NCBI GenBank assembly: GCA_021775715.1
Contig: JAJFHI010000077.1
Span: forward strand, 1-15,729
Direction: 5' to 3'
From: Hyphomicrobiaceae bacterium
GTDB taxonomy: Bacteria > Pseudomonadota > Alphaproteobacteria > Rhizobiales > Hyphomicrobiaceae
Length of the DNA: 15,729 nucleotides
In this document: piece by piece, positions 6,884 to 13,788 of the stretch
How positions within the stretch are numbered: position 1 is the stretch's first letter
Layout of the letters: each line of letters opens with the position of its first letter
Translations under genes and position numbers: made by a program
The notes under the pieces: generated by a model
Told to the model about the DNA's origin: nothing
The model's input: the letters and a program-made list of their open reading frames with translations, nothing else
Database searches by the model: none

Positions 6884-7030
6884 ATGCGCGCCTGCCCCGA
6901 AGAAATCGCCTGGCGCAAAGGCTTCATCGACAACGCGCAGTTGGAGAAGTTGGCCGAGCCGTTGGCAAAAAGCAATTACGGGCAATATTTGCAGCGGCTG
7001 TTGGTTGATGGTGATGGGTTTGGTGAGTGA
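6884..7030 (+). pseudogene. rmlA: 3' end of a second rmlA gene (48 codons)
   Basis: The frame from 6884 reads MRACPEEIAWRKGFIDN and on to YLQRLLVDGDG, matching residues 250-294 of the resident RmlA. Over 45 aligned codons I count 11 base differences in 8 codons; six codon changes are synonymous, and the others are Val to Arg next to the junction and Ser to Asn. One G is then missing, giving a slightly different terminus (GFGE). Homology starts abruptly near 6879; to its left is the end of the monooxygenase gene, with no trace of the rest of rmlA. The fragment lacks the whole catalytic domain and has no ribosome site. Confidence 0.85.
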
Positions 7031-7054
7031 GGGGCTTTGCTGCTTTGCAGAGAA

Positions 7055-7218
7055 AGCGGACATCAAGGCTATGGGTTGTTGTGGAACCTGTAACGCCTGC
7101 TTTAGCCAGGAGCGGACATTGACCAATAGGCAGCGAAGCACCTCAATCCCAATAGCGGACATATGCGGTGGAGGAAGGACTAAGTGAAAGGGAGTCTGCT
7201 TCGCCCGATAGCGGACGG
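7055..7218 (+). repeat. Cluster of four AGCGGAC words
   Basis: AGCGGACAT occurs at 7055-7063, 7111-7119 and 7154-7162, and AGCGGACGG at 7210-7218, with spacings of 56, 43 and 56 bases. The complement GTCCGCT occurs at 4305, 9617, 10534 and 11986, each time outside a called gene. The text between the words is not obviously repeated. I recognise no transposon ends or binding-site family in it. Confidence 0.5.
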
Positions 7219-7630
7219 TCGCTGGAAAGAAGCGATACACACTTCGGTCCCAGAATTGAAGTTCTGACCTGCCTTTTAATTTCAGCGACAACTAAACAAA
7301 CAGCCATTGCCCAAGCCTCCTAACGCACCACTGCCTTCTTCACCGAAAAAACCTTCATGATCCTGGCACGGCAGTTTGGACCGTTGCAGACGAACGTCCA
7401 TTTACTGTCGGTGAACCTGACTCACATCTTCCCCCCGCCGTGATCAAAAACCGTTGGAACAAATTGACAGATCATTCAATTGATGAATGACGCTGATATC
7501 AGCGAGCCGTTGACATTTTTTTGGAATGCTTTCAACTTGCAATACGGATATATATTGCTTGTTCTACTGAGTTCATCGACCAGTTGTCAGGACCTTTTTG
7601 GCACCGTGTTAAACAGTATTGGAGGTTGCT
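7219..7630. other. Gap before the glutathione gene cluster
   Basis: No gene is supported in these roughly 410 bases. Two perfect TTGACA boxes (7464-7469 and 7510-7515) could be -35 elements, but neither has a good -10 box at 16-18 bases; the AT-rich stretch 7548-7556 is too far away. The promoter of the GFA-GST-GST cluster is expected here. The ribosome site GGAGG (7621-7625) of the first gene closes the gap. Confidence 0.4.
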
Positions 7631-8077
7631 ATGGAACTCCCTTTGTCAGGAGGTTGCAGATGTGGCTCAATTCGCTACCGATGTTCCGCTGGGCCGGCAT
7701 TTTCCTGGAAATGCCACTGCCGAGATTGCCAGCAGGCAAGCGGCAGTGCGTATTGTCCTGTGATGTACGTTCCCAAATCGGCCATGACGATTAATGGCAC
7801 TGCCACATATTATGACGTAAAGGCCGAGAGCGGAAATACGGTCAGCCGCGGTTTCTGTCCAGAATGTGGGTCTAATCTCTTCATCCTTGCCGATCTCGTT
7901 CCCGATCTGCAAGGCATCTGGGCTTCGAGCCTGGACGACCCTAATAATTTCAAACCCCAAGTACATGTCTGGACAGGCAGCGCGATGTCATGGAATGCGA
8001 CCGCCGATAATTTGCCTGTCATTGCGAAGGCTCCTAACGAAGAACAGTTCAACGCTTTGCTGGCAGAGAACAACTAG
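7631..8077 (+). CDS. GFA/CENP-V family zinc protein
   Basis: This 148-residue protein has the complete cysteine set of the glutathione-dependent formaldehyde-activating (GFA) fold: Cys9 and Cys11 in GGCRCGSIRY, Cys28, Cys30 and Cys33 in CHCRDC, and Cys76 and Cys79 in FCPECGSNL. These bind structural and catalytic zinc. Named members were proposed to join glutathione with formaldehyde, but most members have no proven reaction and the general name is safer. GGAGG at 7621-7625, five bases before the ATG at 7631, fixes the start; an in-frame TTG at 7619 is less likely. Only 16 bases separate its stop from the next gene, a glutathione S-transferase, so the two are probably co-transcribed and the substrate may be a glutathione adduct. 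Confidence 0.88.
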   Translation: MELPLSGGCRCGSIRYRCSAGPAFSWKCHCRDCQQASGSAYCPVMYVPKSAMTINGTATYYDVKAESGNTVSRGFCPECGSNLFILADLVPDLQGIWASSLDDPNNFKPQVHVWTGSAMSWNATADNLPVIAKAPNEEQFNALLAENN

Positions 8078-8093
8078 ATTTCTGGGAGCTGCG

Positions 8094-8750
8094 ATGATTG
8101 ACCTTTACACATCGACAACGCCAAACGGGTGGAAGGCATCGATAACGCTCGAGGAACTCGCGCTGCCCTACACCACGCATTACATCCGGCTTGGTGAAGG
8201 CGACCAGAAAAAAACCAAATATCTGGAAATCAATCCCAACGGACGTATTCCGACGATCGTTGATCGGGATGAAGACAATTTCACGGTCTTTGAGTCCGGC
8301 GCGATTATGATTTATCTCGCCGAAAAGTCCGGACGTCTCTTGCCGACATCCAAGAAGGCGCGATCGGAAGTAATACAGTGGTTGATGTTTCAGATGGGTG
8401 GCGTTGGTCCGATGCAAGGCCAAGCCAATGTGTTTTATCGGTATTTTCCAGATAAAATCCCTGCCGTGATCGCGCGCTATCAGAACGAAACCAAGAGACT
8501 ATACACAGTACTCGACACGAGGTTGCGCAATCACGAATATCTCGTTGATGATTACAGTATCGCCGATATTGCCCATTGGGCGTGGGTGCGCTTACATTAT
8601 TGGGCAGGTGTTCAAGTAGACGATTTGCCAAACCTGCAGCGTTGGATGGACGTGATGGCTGGTAAGCCTGCCTGCCAGAAAGGTATAGTTGTTCCTGAAC
8701 CGTTTGAGCCGGAAATTGCTTTGAGCGATGCAAAGAAAATCGTCAGATGA
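8094..8750 (+). CDS. Glutathione S-transferase, YfcG/Ure2p-like (nu class)
   Basis: The 218-residue protein closely resembles E. coli YfcG, a glutathione transferase with disulfide-bond reductase activity. It starts MIDLYTSTTPNGWK, placing Thr9 and Asn11 at the active-site positions. NPNGRIPTIVD (47-57) carries the cis-proline (Pro53), FESGAI (66-71) binds the gamma-glutamyl group of glutathione, and the helical C-terminal domain has YSIADIAHWAWV. The ATG at 8094 follows GGGAG with good spacing and matches the family start. It lies 16 bases after the GFA gene, and its last codons overlap a possible start of the next GST. It is best read as the middle gene of a three-gene glutathione cluster acting on an unidentified electrophile or disulfide. 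Confidence 0.92.
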   Translation: MIDLYTSTTPNGWKASITLEELALPYTTHYIRLGEGDQKKTKYLEINPNGRIPTIVDRDEDNFTVFESGAIMIYLAEKSGRLLPTSKKARSEVIQWLMFQMGGVGPMQGQANVFYRYFPDKIPAVIARYQNETKRLYTVLDTRLRNHEYLVDDYSIADIAHWAWVRLHYWAGVQVDDLPNLQRWMDVMAGKPACQKGIVVPEPFEPEIALSDAKKIVR

Positions 8751-8785
8751 CCGGCGGAAATGCTGTCAAGTTAGTTAGGTGCAAA

Positions 8786-9415
8786 ATGAAAATTTACGAT
8801 TGGCACATAGCCCCGAATCCAAGACGGCTACATATCTATTTGGCTGAAAAGGGCATCACAATTCCGCTCGTGGAAGTTGGTGGCGAAGATCAGAAACTCA
8901 AGCCAAGTTATGTCGCCAAGTACCCACATGCAATGGTACCAATGCTGGAGCTTGACGATGGTACCTGCATCGGCGAAGCAATGGCCATCTGCCGTTATTT
9001 GGAAGAACTCCATCCCGATCCTCCGCTAATGGGTGTGGACGCGAAAGACAAAGCCATCGTCGAAATGTGGGAAAAACGCGCGAATGAGGAAGGCATGTTG
9101 GCGGCTTCCGAACTGTTCCGGAACACATCACCAACATTCGCTGATCGTGGTCTTCCTGGTTCAGCTGAGCCGATCCCCCAACTACCGGCACTGGTTGTGC
9201 GCTCAAAGGCACGCATGGCCCGTTTTTACCAGAAGTTCGATGAGCAACTTGCGTTGAACGAATTTGTTGCGGGCCACCGCTACACCATTGCCGACATCAC
9301 GACGTTGTGCGCTATCGATTTTGGCAAATGGACCGATCTTGATATTCCACAGGAATGCAAAAATTTGCGCCGTTGGTATAAGGCCGTTTCGGCAAGACCA
9401 AGTGCAACGGTATGA
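8786..9415 (+). CDS. Glutathione S-transferase, second of the pair
   Basis: This 209-residue protein has a thioredoxin-like N-terminal domain starting MKIYDWHIAPNPRRLH, with VPML (51-54) carrying the cis-proline and GEAMAICRYLEE (63-74) at the glutathione site. A helical C-terminal domain contains GHRYTIADITTLCAIDF. In most GSTs the second site reads ES or QS; here it is EA, a small departure. Asn11 and the adjacent prolines replace an obvious Tyr, Ser or Cys catalytic residue, so the chemistry is uncertain. I prefer the ATG at 8786 because the conserved fold begins there. An in-frame ATG at 8747 overlaps the stop of the previous GST (ATGA) and would add 13 residues, so translational coupling from that start is possible. 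The two GSTs are clearly different, not a recent duplication. Confidence 0.88.
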   Translation: MKIYDWHIAPNPRRLHIYLAEKGITIPLVEVGGEDQKLKPSYVAKYPHAMVPMLELDDGTCIGEAMAICRYLEELHPDPPLMGVDAKDKAIVEMWEKRANEEGMLAASELFRNTSPTFADRGLPGSAEPIPQLPALVVRSKARMARFYQKFDEQLALNEFVAGHRYTIADITTLCAIDFGKWTDLDIPQECKNLRRWYKAVSARPSATV

Positions 9416-9567
9416 TGACCGTCTTTGTCTGCGATAAATCAAACCATTGCTGAGAGTGCCGATCTCGCCGAGTTGAATTAATCTAAAATGCTTCAGGGAA
9501 GATACGGCAGAATTTATGTCTGATTTTGAACTTTCGCGTCACCGCAAATTGCACGAGGGATGTCAGC

Positions 9568-9624
9568 TTCCGCCAGTAGCGGAAATATCCGATGCGGCGC
9601 CTAAGCGGATCTTGATGTCCGCTT
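9568..9624. repeat. Two short hairpins in the gap after the GST genes
   Basis: The 490-base gap 9416-9906 holds no supported gene. Within it TTCCGC (9568-9573) pairs with GCGGAA (9579-9584), and AAGCGGA (9603-9609) pairs with TCCGCTT (9618-9624). The second hairpin carries the GTCCGCT word shared with other gaps. No T run follows, so neither is a convincing terminator for the GST genes. Confidence 0.4.
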
Positions 9625-9906
9625 CTGTATAACTGCCGTCTTCCGCAATGCAGAGTGTAGCCCGTCAAGGCCTTGGATTGATCTGAACAACCTTTAGGAA
9701 GCACCGTCGCTGATGCTTCTGCTATTGTCAAAGAATTGACCTTCCCCTGGTTCAGAATGGTGCGGGGGTGTTAGAATGACCGTGTTGCAACGTACAATGC
9801 CGGTCGACCGTACGACTCCGCGACCGGGCGCATGGGCGCCAACTCTGATAGCGAAGCGTTTCGCGTGAGAGCAAATTGTTGGAGCGGGGCAAGTCGAGAG
9901 AACAAC

Positions 9907-10404
9907 GTGAGCAAAGCATTCACAAAGGAAGATGACAACGCCAGCGACGACGCGCTCGTCGAGATTCCGCAGAGTTCAAATCCAAACTACGTGACACCAA
10001 CAGGAATGGTCGCGCTGGAGGAGAGGCTGAGGGATACCCTAGCCAAGTTGTCAGAACTACGAACGCGAAAAGACGATGTTGATACTCATCTGCCAATCGC
10101 GGTCGTTGAACGCGACGTTCGCTATCTCGAGGGGCGCATTAAGCGCGCCATCCTGATTGATCCGCGTATGCAGCCACCCGGCGTCGTGGCCTTTGGTGCC
10201 GAAGTCGATGTGATCGATGATGATGGAAAAACTCAGACGTACGTTGTCGTAGGTGAGGATGAAGCTGACCCGGGCCGCGGCCTGATCACACCATACTCGC
10301 CGCTCGCCCGTGCCCTAATTGGCGCCGTCGTTGGCGATGTGGTGGTGTGGGAGCGTCCGAAAGGACCAGTTGAGCTTGAAGTCACGGCCATCCACTTTCG
10401 CTGA
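9907..10404 (+). CDS. GreA/GreB-family transcription elongation factor
   Basis: This protein should bind in the secondary channel of RNA polymerase and either rescue backtracked complexes or, as some relatives do, modulate initiation. From the GTG at 9907 it reads MSKAFTKEDD, the normal family opening. A helical hairpin spans about residues 29-85 (YVTPTGMVALEERL to RYLEGRIKRA). An FKBP-like C-terminal domain from about 92 carries the hallmark YSPLARALIGAVVGDVVVW (136-154). Its 165 residues fit GreB-like proteins. The frame is open upstream to an ATG at 9832, but those 25 residues do not resemble the family. The coiled-coil tip reads DDVDTH rather than a standard acidic GreA tip, so cleavage activity is not assured. 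It has no obvious functional partner next to it. Confidence 0.87.
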   Translation: MSKAFTKEDDNASDDALVEIPQSSNPNYVTPTGMVALEERLRDTLAKLSELRTRKDDVDTHLPIAVVERDVRYLEGRIKRAILIDPRMQPPGVVAFGAEVDVIDDDGKTQTYVVVGEDEADPGRGLITPYSPLARALIGAVVGDVVVWERPKGPVELEVTAIHFR

Positions 10405-10659
10405 TCTAGCAATCGTTTTGAACCAACAACGCGATCCCAGGACGGTAATCGAGAAGAATGACCGCCTTGTTCGCAACGAACAGCGAGACAGGTTCTAGGG
10501 GTCATCTTCTATGGTCGGCCGTGAGCTAAGCAAGTCCGCTGCTGGGTCGCTCGAAAACAGAGGGTTGCCAATCTTAGTGACTTTCACTTTTGACCCAAAG
10601 GCGACCAACCTTTTCAGATAGCCAGATCCTGTCGGACTGCCTCAGGCCGTTGCCCGTCC
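10405..10659. other. Gap after the Gre-like gene, one weak hairpin
   Basis: These 255 bases hold no supported gene. TGTTCG-CAA-CGAACA (10468-10482) is a perfect 6-bp hairpin 64 bases after the Gre-like stop; with no T run it is only a weak terminator candidate. GTCCGCT occurs at 10534-10540, followed by GGTCGC (10545-10550) and, about 50 bases on, its complement GCGACC. Confidence 0.35.
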
Positions 10660-10863
10660 ATGGCAGCCGGACAAACTGAATTGTTTGCCATTCAGGGTCT
10701 GACGAGTATGCTCAAGGGTACGCAGCTTGGCCTGCCGCTAATGCTGGCAACCCTGCTTGCGGCAATCGCCGCCTTTATCGCACATGCGGCTGTGTCTCTT
10801 CGAACTCGGAACCTGTGTCGCACGGGAGTGTCCGGGAACATCAACCAGGATGAGGAAGGGTAA
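10660..10863 (+). CDS. Small hydrophobic ORF upstream of the MetX-like gene
   Basis: This 67-codon frame encodes one clear hydrophobic segment (about residues 24-46, GLPLMLATLLAAIAAFIAHAA) followed by a basic and then acidic tail. It ends 12 bases before the preferred start of the alpha/beta hydrolase gene, close enough for coupling. However, no ribosome site precedes its ATG and I recognise no family. It may be chance or the remnant of a membrane protein. Confidence 0.25.
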   Translation: MAAGQTELFAIQGLTSMLKGTQLGLPLMLATLLAAIAAFIAHAAVSLRTRNLCRTGVSGNINQDEEG

Positions 10864-10875
10864 AGAAGGATGCTT

Positions 10876-11922
10876 ATGACCGAATATTACACTGAAGAAC
10901 AACATGGTCAGCATGAGATATTCGAACTCGGCGATTACACTCTAGAAAGCGGCATCACGCTTCCCAACGCTAAGCTTGCCTACAAAACCCATGGCACGCT
11001 GAATTCGGCAAAGGATAATGTGATCCTGTTCCCGCACATGTGGTCGGGTACATCGAAGTCTATGGAAGGTTTCATAGGCGAGGGTCGGCCGATCGATCCA
11101 AGCAAGTACTTCATCATCTTGCCAGGTCAGTTCGCCAATGGTTTTTCATCATCGCCAAGTAACACACCACCACCATTCAATGGCGGGGCATTCCCGAACG
11201 TCACAATTGGCGACGATGTCCGCGCGCAGCATCGTTTACTCACGGAGCATTTCGGCATCAAGCGCCTGGAACTGGTTCTTGGTTGGTCGATGGGCGCCGA
11301 ACAGACCTATGAATGGGCTGTATGCTTTCCCGACATGGTCAAACGCGCACTGCCATTCGCCGGCACGGCCAAGACAACTCCCCACGACTTTATCTTCGTG
11401 CGTTCCCACGAGGACGCACTCAAGTCCGACCCAGCATGGAACAACGGCTTCTACAAGCATCAAAGTGACGTGCATGTTGGCCTTCGGCGGCATGCGCAGA
11501 CTTGGTCGGTGATGGGACTATGCCAGGAGTTCTACAGCAAAGAGACTTGGCGAGACTTTGGTTTCACATCACTGGAGGATTTTCTACACCGGTTTTGGGA
11601 GGCGTATTTTGCACCGATGGATCCCAACAACTTGATTTGGATGGCCTGGAAGTGGCGGCACGGTGATGTCAGTCGGCACACCGGCGGCGATCTCAAAGCA
11701 GCGCTCGGTCGTATTAAGGCGAAGACTTACGTCGTGCCGTTTTCTCAAGACATGTTCTTCCCGCCGGCGGACTGCGAGGCCGAGCAAAAGATGATCCCGA
11801 ATAGTGAGTTCCGTGTGGTCGATAGCCTCTGGGCGCATTTCACGATGTTTTGTCTGACTGACTCGGACCGCGAGCAGATTGATGCATGCATTCGTGATCT
11901 CCTGAACGAAAAAGTCGACTAG
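10876..11922 (+). CDS. MetX-like alpha/beta hydrolase
   Basis: The 348-residue protein has the homoserine O-acetyltransferase (MetX) type of alpha/beta hydrolase fold. The nucleophile elbow GWSMG puts Ser138 as catalytic serine, with Asp292 in FSQDMFFP and His321 in WAHFTMF completing the triad. The region NGGAFPNVTIGDDVRAQHRLL is the conserved MetX block before the elbow. True MetX enzymes usually have GGSMGG and sit with methionine genes; neither applies here, so I would not call it metX. It probably hydrolyses or transfers an ester or thioester. The start at 10876 is preferred because AGAAGG (10864-10869) lies six bases ahead; the in-frame ATG at 10870 touches that site and would have no spacing. 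Confidence 0.85.
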   Translation: MTEYYTEEQHGQHEIFELGDYTLESGITLPNAKLAYKTHGTLNSAKDNVILFPHMWSGTSKSMEGFIGEGRPIDPSKYFIILPGQFANGFSSSPSNTPPPFNGGAFPNVTIGDDVRAQHRLLTEHFGIKRLELVLGWSMGAEQTYEWAVCFPDMVKRALPFAGTAKTTPHDFIFVRSHEDALKSDPAWNNGFYKHQSDVHVGLRRHAQTWSVMGLCQEFYSKETWRDFGFTSLEDFLHRFWEAYFAPMDPNNLIWMAWKWRHGDVSRHTGGDLKAALGRIKAKTYVVPFSQDMFFPPADCEAEQKMIPNSEFRVVDSLWAHFTMFCLTDSDREQIDACIRDLLNEKVD

Positions 11923-11939
11923 GCAGGAATTCTGGCTGT

Positions 11940-12020
11940 AGAAGGGGTTGATCCCTGGACTGGTCGCGAACCACATTGCGGTTTCGTCCGCTCCAGGGCA
12001 AAAATTCAATAACCCCTTCT
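11940..12020. repeat. Nested inverted repeat after the MetX-like gene
   Basis: Three nested pairs share one centre: AGAAGGGGTT (11940-11949) with AACCCCTTCT (12011-12020), CCCTGGA (11953-11959) with TCCAGGG (11992-11998), and CGAACC (11967-11972) with GGTTTCG (11980-11986, one bulged base). The 81-base unit begins 18 bases after the stop and would fold as one long interrupted hairpin in RNA. No T run follows, so it may be a 3' UTR structure or a decayed miniature element rather than a standard terminator. Confidence 0.55.
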
Positions 12021-12054
12021 TCGGCTGGGAAATACGTCGATAGAATTCATGCCA

Positions 12055-12139
12055 CCGCCTCCGTTACCGAAAACAATACGCTCCCAAATACGCGCGGACC
12101 ATCGGTGTCGCTGATGCCGGCGATGTTGGCGGTGGAGCG
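12055..12139 (-). pseudogene. purQ: Second purQ-like remnant, internally deleted
   Basis: On the minus strand the frame reads NIAGISD joined directly to TDGPRVFGSVLFSV. The remnant at 4520-4676 has the same two blocks separated by about 68 bases that encode the MMPHPER-like region. The plus-strand text from ACCGAAAA to ACCATCGGTG matches well across both copies apart from small changes. The loss of the middle and of all upstream sequence means it is not functional. It lies between the nested inverted repeat and the DoxX-like gene. Confidence 0.55.
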
Positions 12140-12216
12140 TGCAAGTTTCGGCTATTGATGTCGGAGTGGGCGTGCTAAATTGAACGTTCCTTTAGATCAA
12201 AGAAAAGCTAGTTCCG

Positions 12217-12648
12217 GTGACACAAACTCGCAAGCTCTCCGTTGCCCTTTTCATCATACGCGTTTCAGCAGCTGCCTTTCTTGGTGTTTGGGCGAGCTTG
12301 AAATTCTATCGTCCAGAATGGATGGTGAACGTCTTCCGCAATGTCTACAAACTCGACTTCATAACTCAGGACTACGCCATGGCGATCGGTACAGTCCAAA
12401 TGTTGATTGTTTTCCTGTTTCTAATTGGTTTCCAGCGCACCATATTTTATGGCCTTACCGCGCTTATGCATTCAGCGGGTGTTATCGGATCGATCCCGAG
12501 TCTTCTATTCAAATTCACAATTTATCCATCAAATTTACTTTGGTCGGCGGTGCCAACGCTGGGAGCGCTCATAGCTCTCTTTATCCTGCGAGAACATGAC
12601 CAGTTCACAATTGATGGCTGGCGGAAGAACCAAAAGAAAACGCTATGA
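12217..12648 (+). CDS. DoxX-like integral membrane protein
   Basis: This 143-residue protein has about four hydrophobic segments (near residues 8-27, 55-74, 76-97 and 105-123). The early block ALFIIRVSAAAFLGVWASLKFYRPEW and the following VFRNVYKLDF match a group of DoxX-like inner-membrane proteins whose members read LDKFxxPEHxxxVFxxFY at that place. Their role is unclear; some DoxX-related proteins take part in redox or quinone-linked processes. The start is a GTG and its ribosome site is poor (AGAAAAG at 12201-12207), so the exact start is uncertain, but the conserved part begins within ten residues. It is convergent with the reductase gene at 12741. Confidence 0.65.
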   Translation: MTQTRKLSVALFIIRVSAAAFLGVWASLKFYRPEWMVNVFRNVYKLDFITQDYAMAIGTVQMLIVFLFLIGFQRTIFYGLTALMHSAGVIGSIPSLLFKFTIYPSNLLWSAVPTLGALIALFILREHDQFTIDGWRKNQKKTL

Positions 12649-12702
12649 AACACCAACGGGTGTCATCGCTTATTTGCGAAGTCCAATGGCATCGCGCTGT
12701 TT

Positions 12703-12720
12703 AGCAGTTCCACGACTGCT
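12703..12720. terminator. Weak hairpin between convergent genes
   Basis: AGCAGT-TCCACG-ACTGCT is a perfect 6-bp stem with a 6-base loop in the 92-base space between the convergent DoxX-like and reductase genes. On either strand there is no real T run after the stem, so termination here is only suggested by position. Confidence 0.25.
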
Positions 12721-12740
12721 CCTGGCCCTGCGCCTGCGAT

Positions 12741-13745
12741 TTAAACTTTTAGCACAAGCTTTCCGAAATTCCCGCTCGTATAGAGCAGGTTGAGAACTTC
12801 TGGATAGGCATCGATTCCGCCGGATCGGATATCTTCTCGCATCCGCAGTTTGCCCGCTTTGTGCCAGGCGCCTAGTTCGCGATTTGCTTCAGGCACGCGG
12901 TCTGCCCAGTCGAACACGATTAAGCCACGCATCGTCAGCCGCTGGGTCAACACCACGCGAAGGTTTTTCGGCCCGTCCGGCACTGTCGTTGCGTTATAGG
13001 CCGATATCAAACCGCAAACGGGAATTCTGCCGAAGAGATTCATCTGCAGCAGAACCGTGTCGAGGATTTCGCCGCCGACGCTCTCGAAGTAGACGTCGAT
13101 GCCTTTTGGAGCGGCGGCCCTCAGAGCCGCATCAAGGTCGCCGGCCTTGTAGTCGACACAGGCATCAAAGCCCAGTTCCTCCACCACATACCGGCATTTT
13201 TCCGGGCCGCCAGCAATGCCGACGGTACGGCAGCCTTTGAGTTTGGCAATCTGCCCGACGACCGAACCGACCGCGCCCGATGCCGCCGAGACGACGACGG
13301 TCTCTCCCGGCAGCGGCTTGCCTACGTCCAACAAACCGAAATACGCGGTCCAGCCCGGCATGCCCAGACCGCCAACCCATCGTTCGAGCGGCGCCTGCTT
13401 CGTGTCTACTTTGACGATGCCCTTGCCGCTACTTAGAGCGTATTGCTGCACGCCAATTACACCCTGCACAGCATCGCCCACTTTGAAGTCAGGATTATTG
13501 GACGCATCGATATGGCCCGCAGCATAGGCGCGCATAACGGCACCGAGTTCGACAGGTTCGACGTAGCTCTTTGCATCGGTCATCCAGCCACGCATTGCCG
13601 GATCGAGCGAAATGTATTCGATTTTTATACGAAACTGATTGGGCCCAGGCTCCGGTGCAGGCTCATCGGAGAATTCGAAGATATCTCGCGTCACGAGCCC
13701 AGGCGACGGCCTCTTGATTAGCTTACAGACCCGATTAGTGAGCAT
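12741..13745 (-). CDS. NADP-dependent MDR-family oxidoreductase, CurA-like
   Basis: This 334-residue medium-chain reductase belongs to the zinc-free leukotriene B4 dehydrogenase/CurA group, which reduces the double bond of alpha,beta-unsaturated ketones or aldehydes with NADPH. Typical landmarks are YISLDPAMRGWM (44-55), GMPGWTAYFGLLDVG (128-142), the dinucleotide loop AASGAVGSVVGQIAK (154-168), FESVGG, and the ending NFGKLVLKV. The zinc ligands of alcohol dehydrogenases are absent, as expected. GGAGAA eight bases before the ATG at 13745 supports the start, and the length is normal. It is on the same strand as the VOC gene at 14031-14417, but the 285-base gap argues against a tight operon. 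A role in removing reactive carbonyl compounds would fit the neighbouring VOC and glutathione genes. Confidence 0.92.
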   Translation of the reverse strand: MLTNRVCKLIKRPSPGLVTRDIFEFSDEPAPEPGPNQFRIKIEYISLDPAMRGWMTDAKSYVEPVELGAVMRAYAAGHIDASNNPDFKVGDAVQGVIGVQQYALSSGKGIVKVDTKQAPLERWVGGLGMPGWTAYFGLLDVGKPLPGETVVVSAASGAVGSVVGQIAKLKGCRTVGIAGGPEKCRYVVEELGFDACVDYKAGDLDAALRAAAPKGIDVYFESVGGEILDTVLLQMNLFGRIPVCGLISAYNATTVPDGPKNLRVVLTQRLTMRGLIVFDWADRVPEANRELGAWHKAGKLRMREDIRSGGIDAYPEVLNLLYTSGNFGKLVLKV

Positions 13746-13788
13746 GGTCTAATTCTCCGGTCTATTTCGATGTCAAAAAGGTAGTTTA

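Noticed and set aside
7464..7515. Two TTGACA boxes before the GFA gene
   Set aside because: Neither has a -10 box at the right distance, so no promoter is called.
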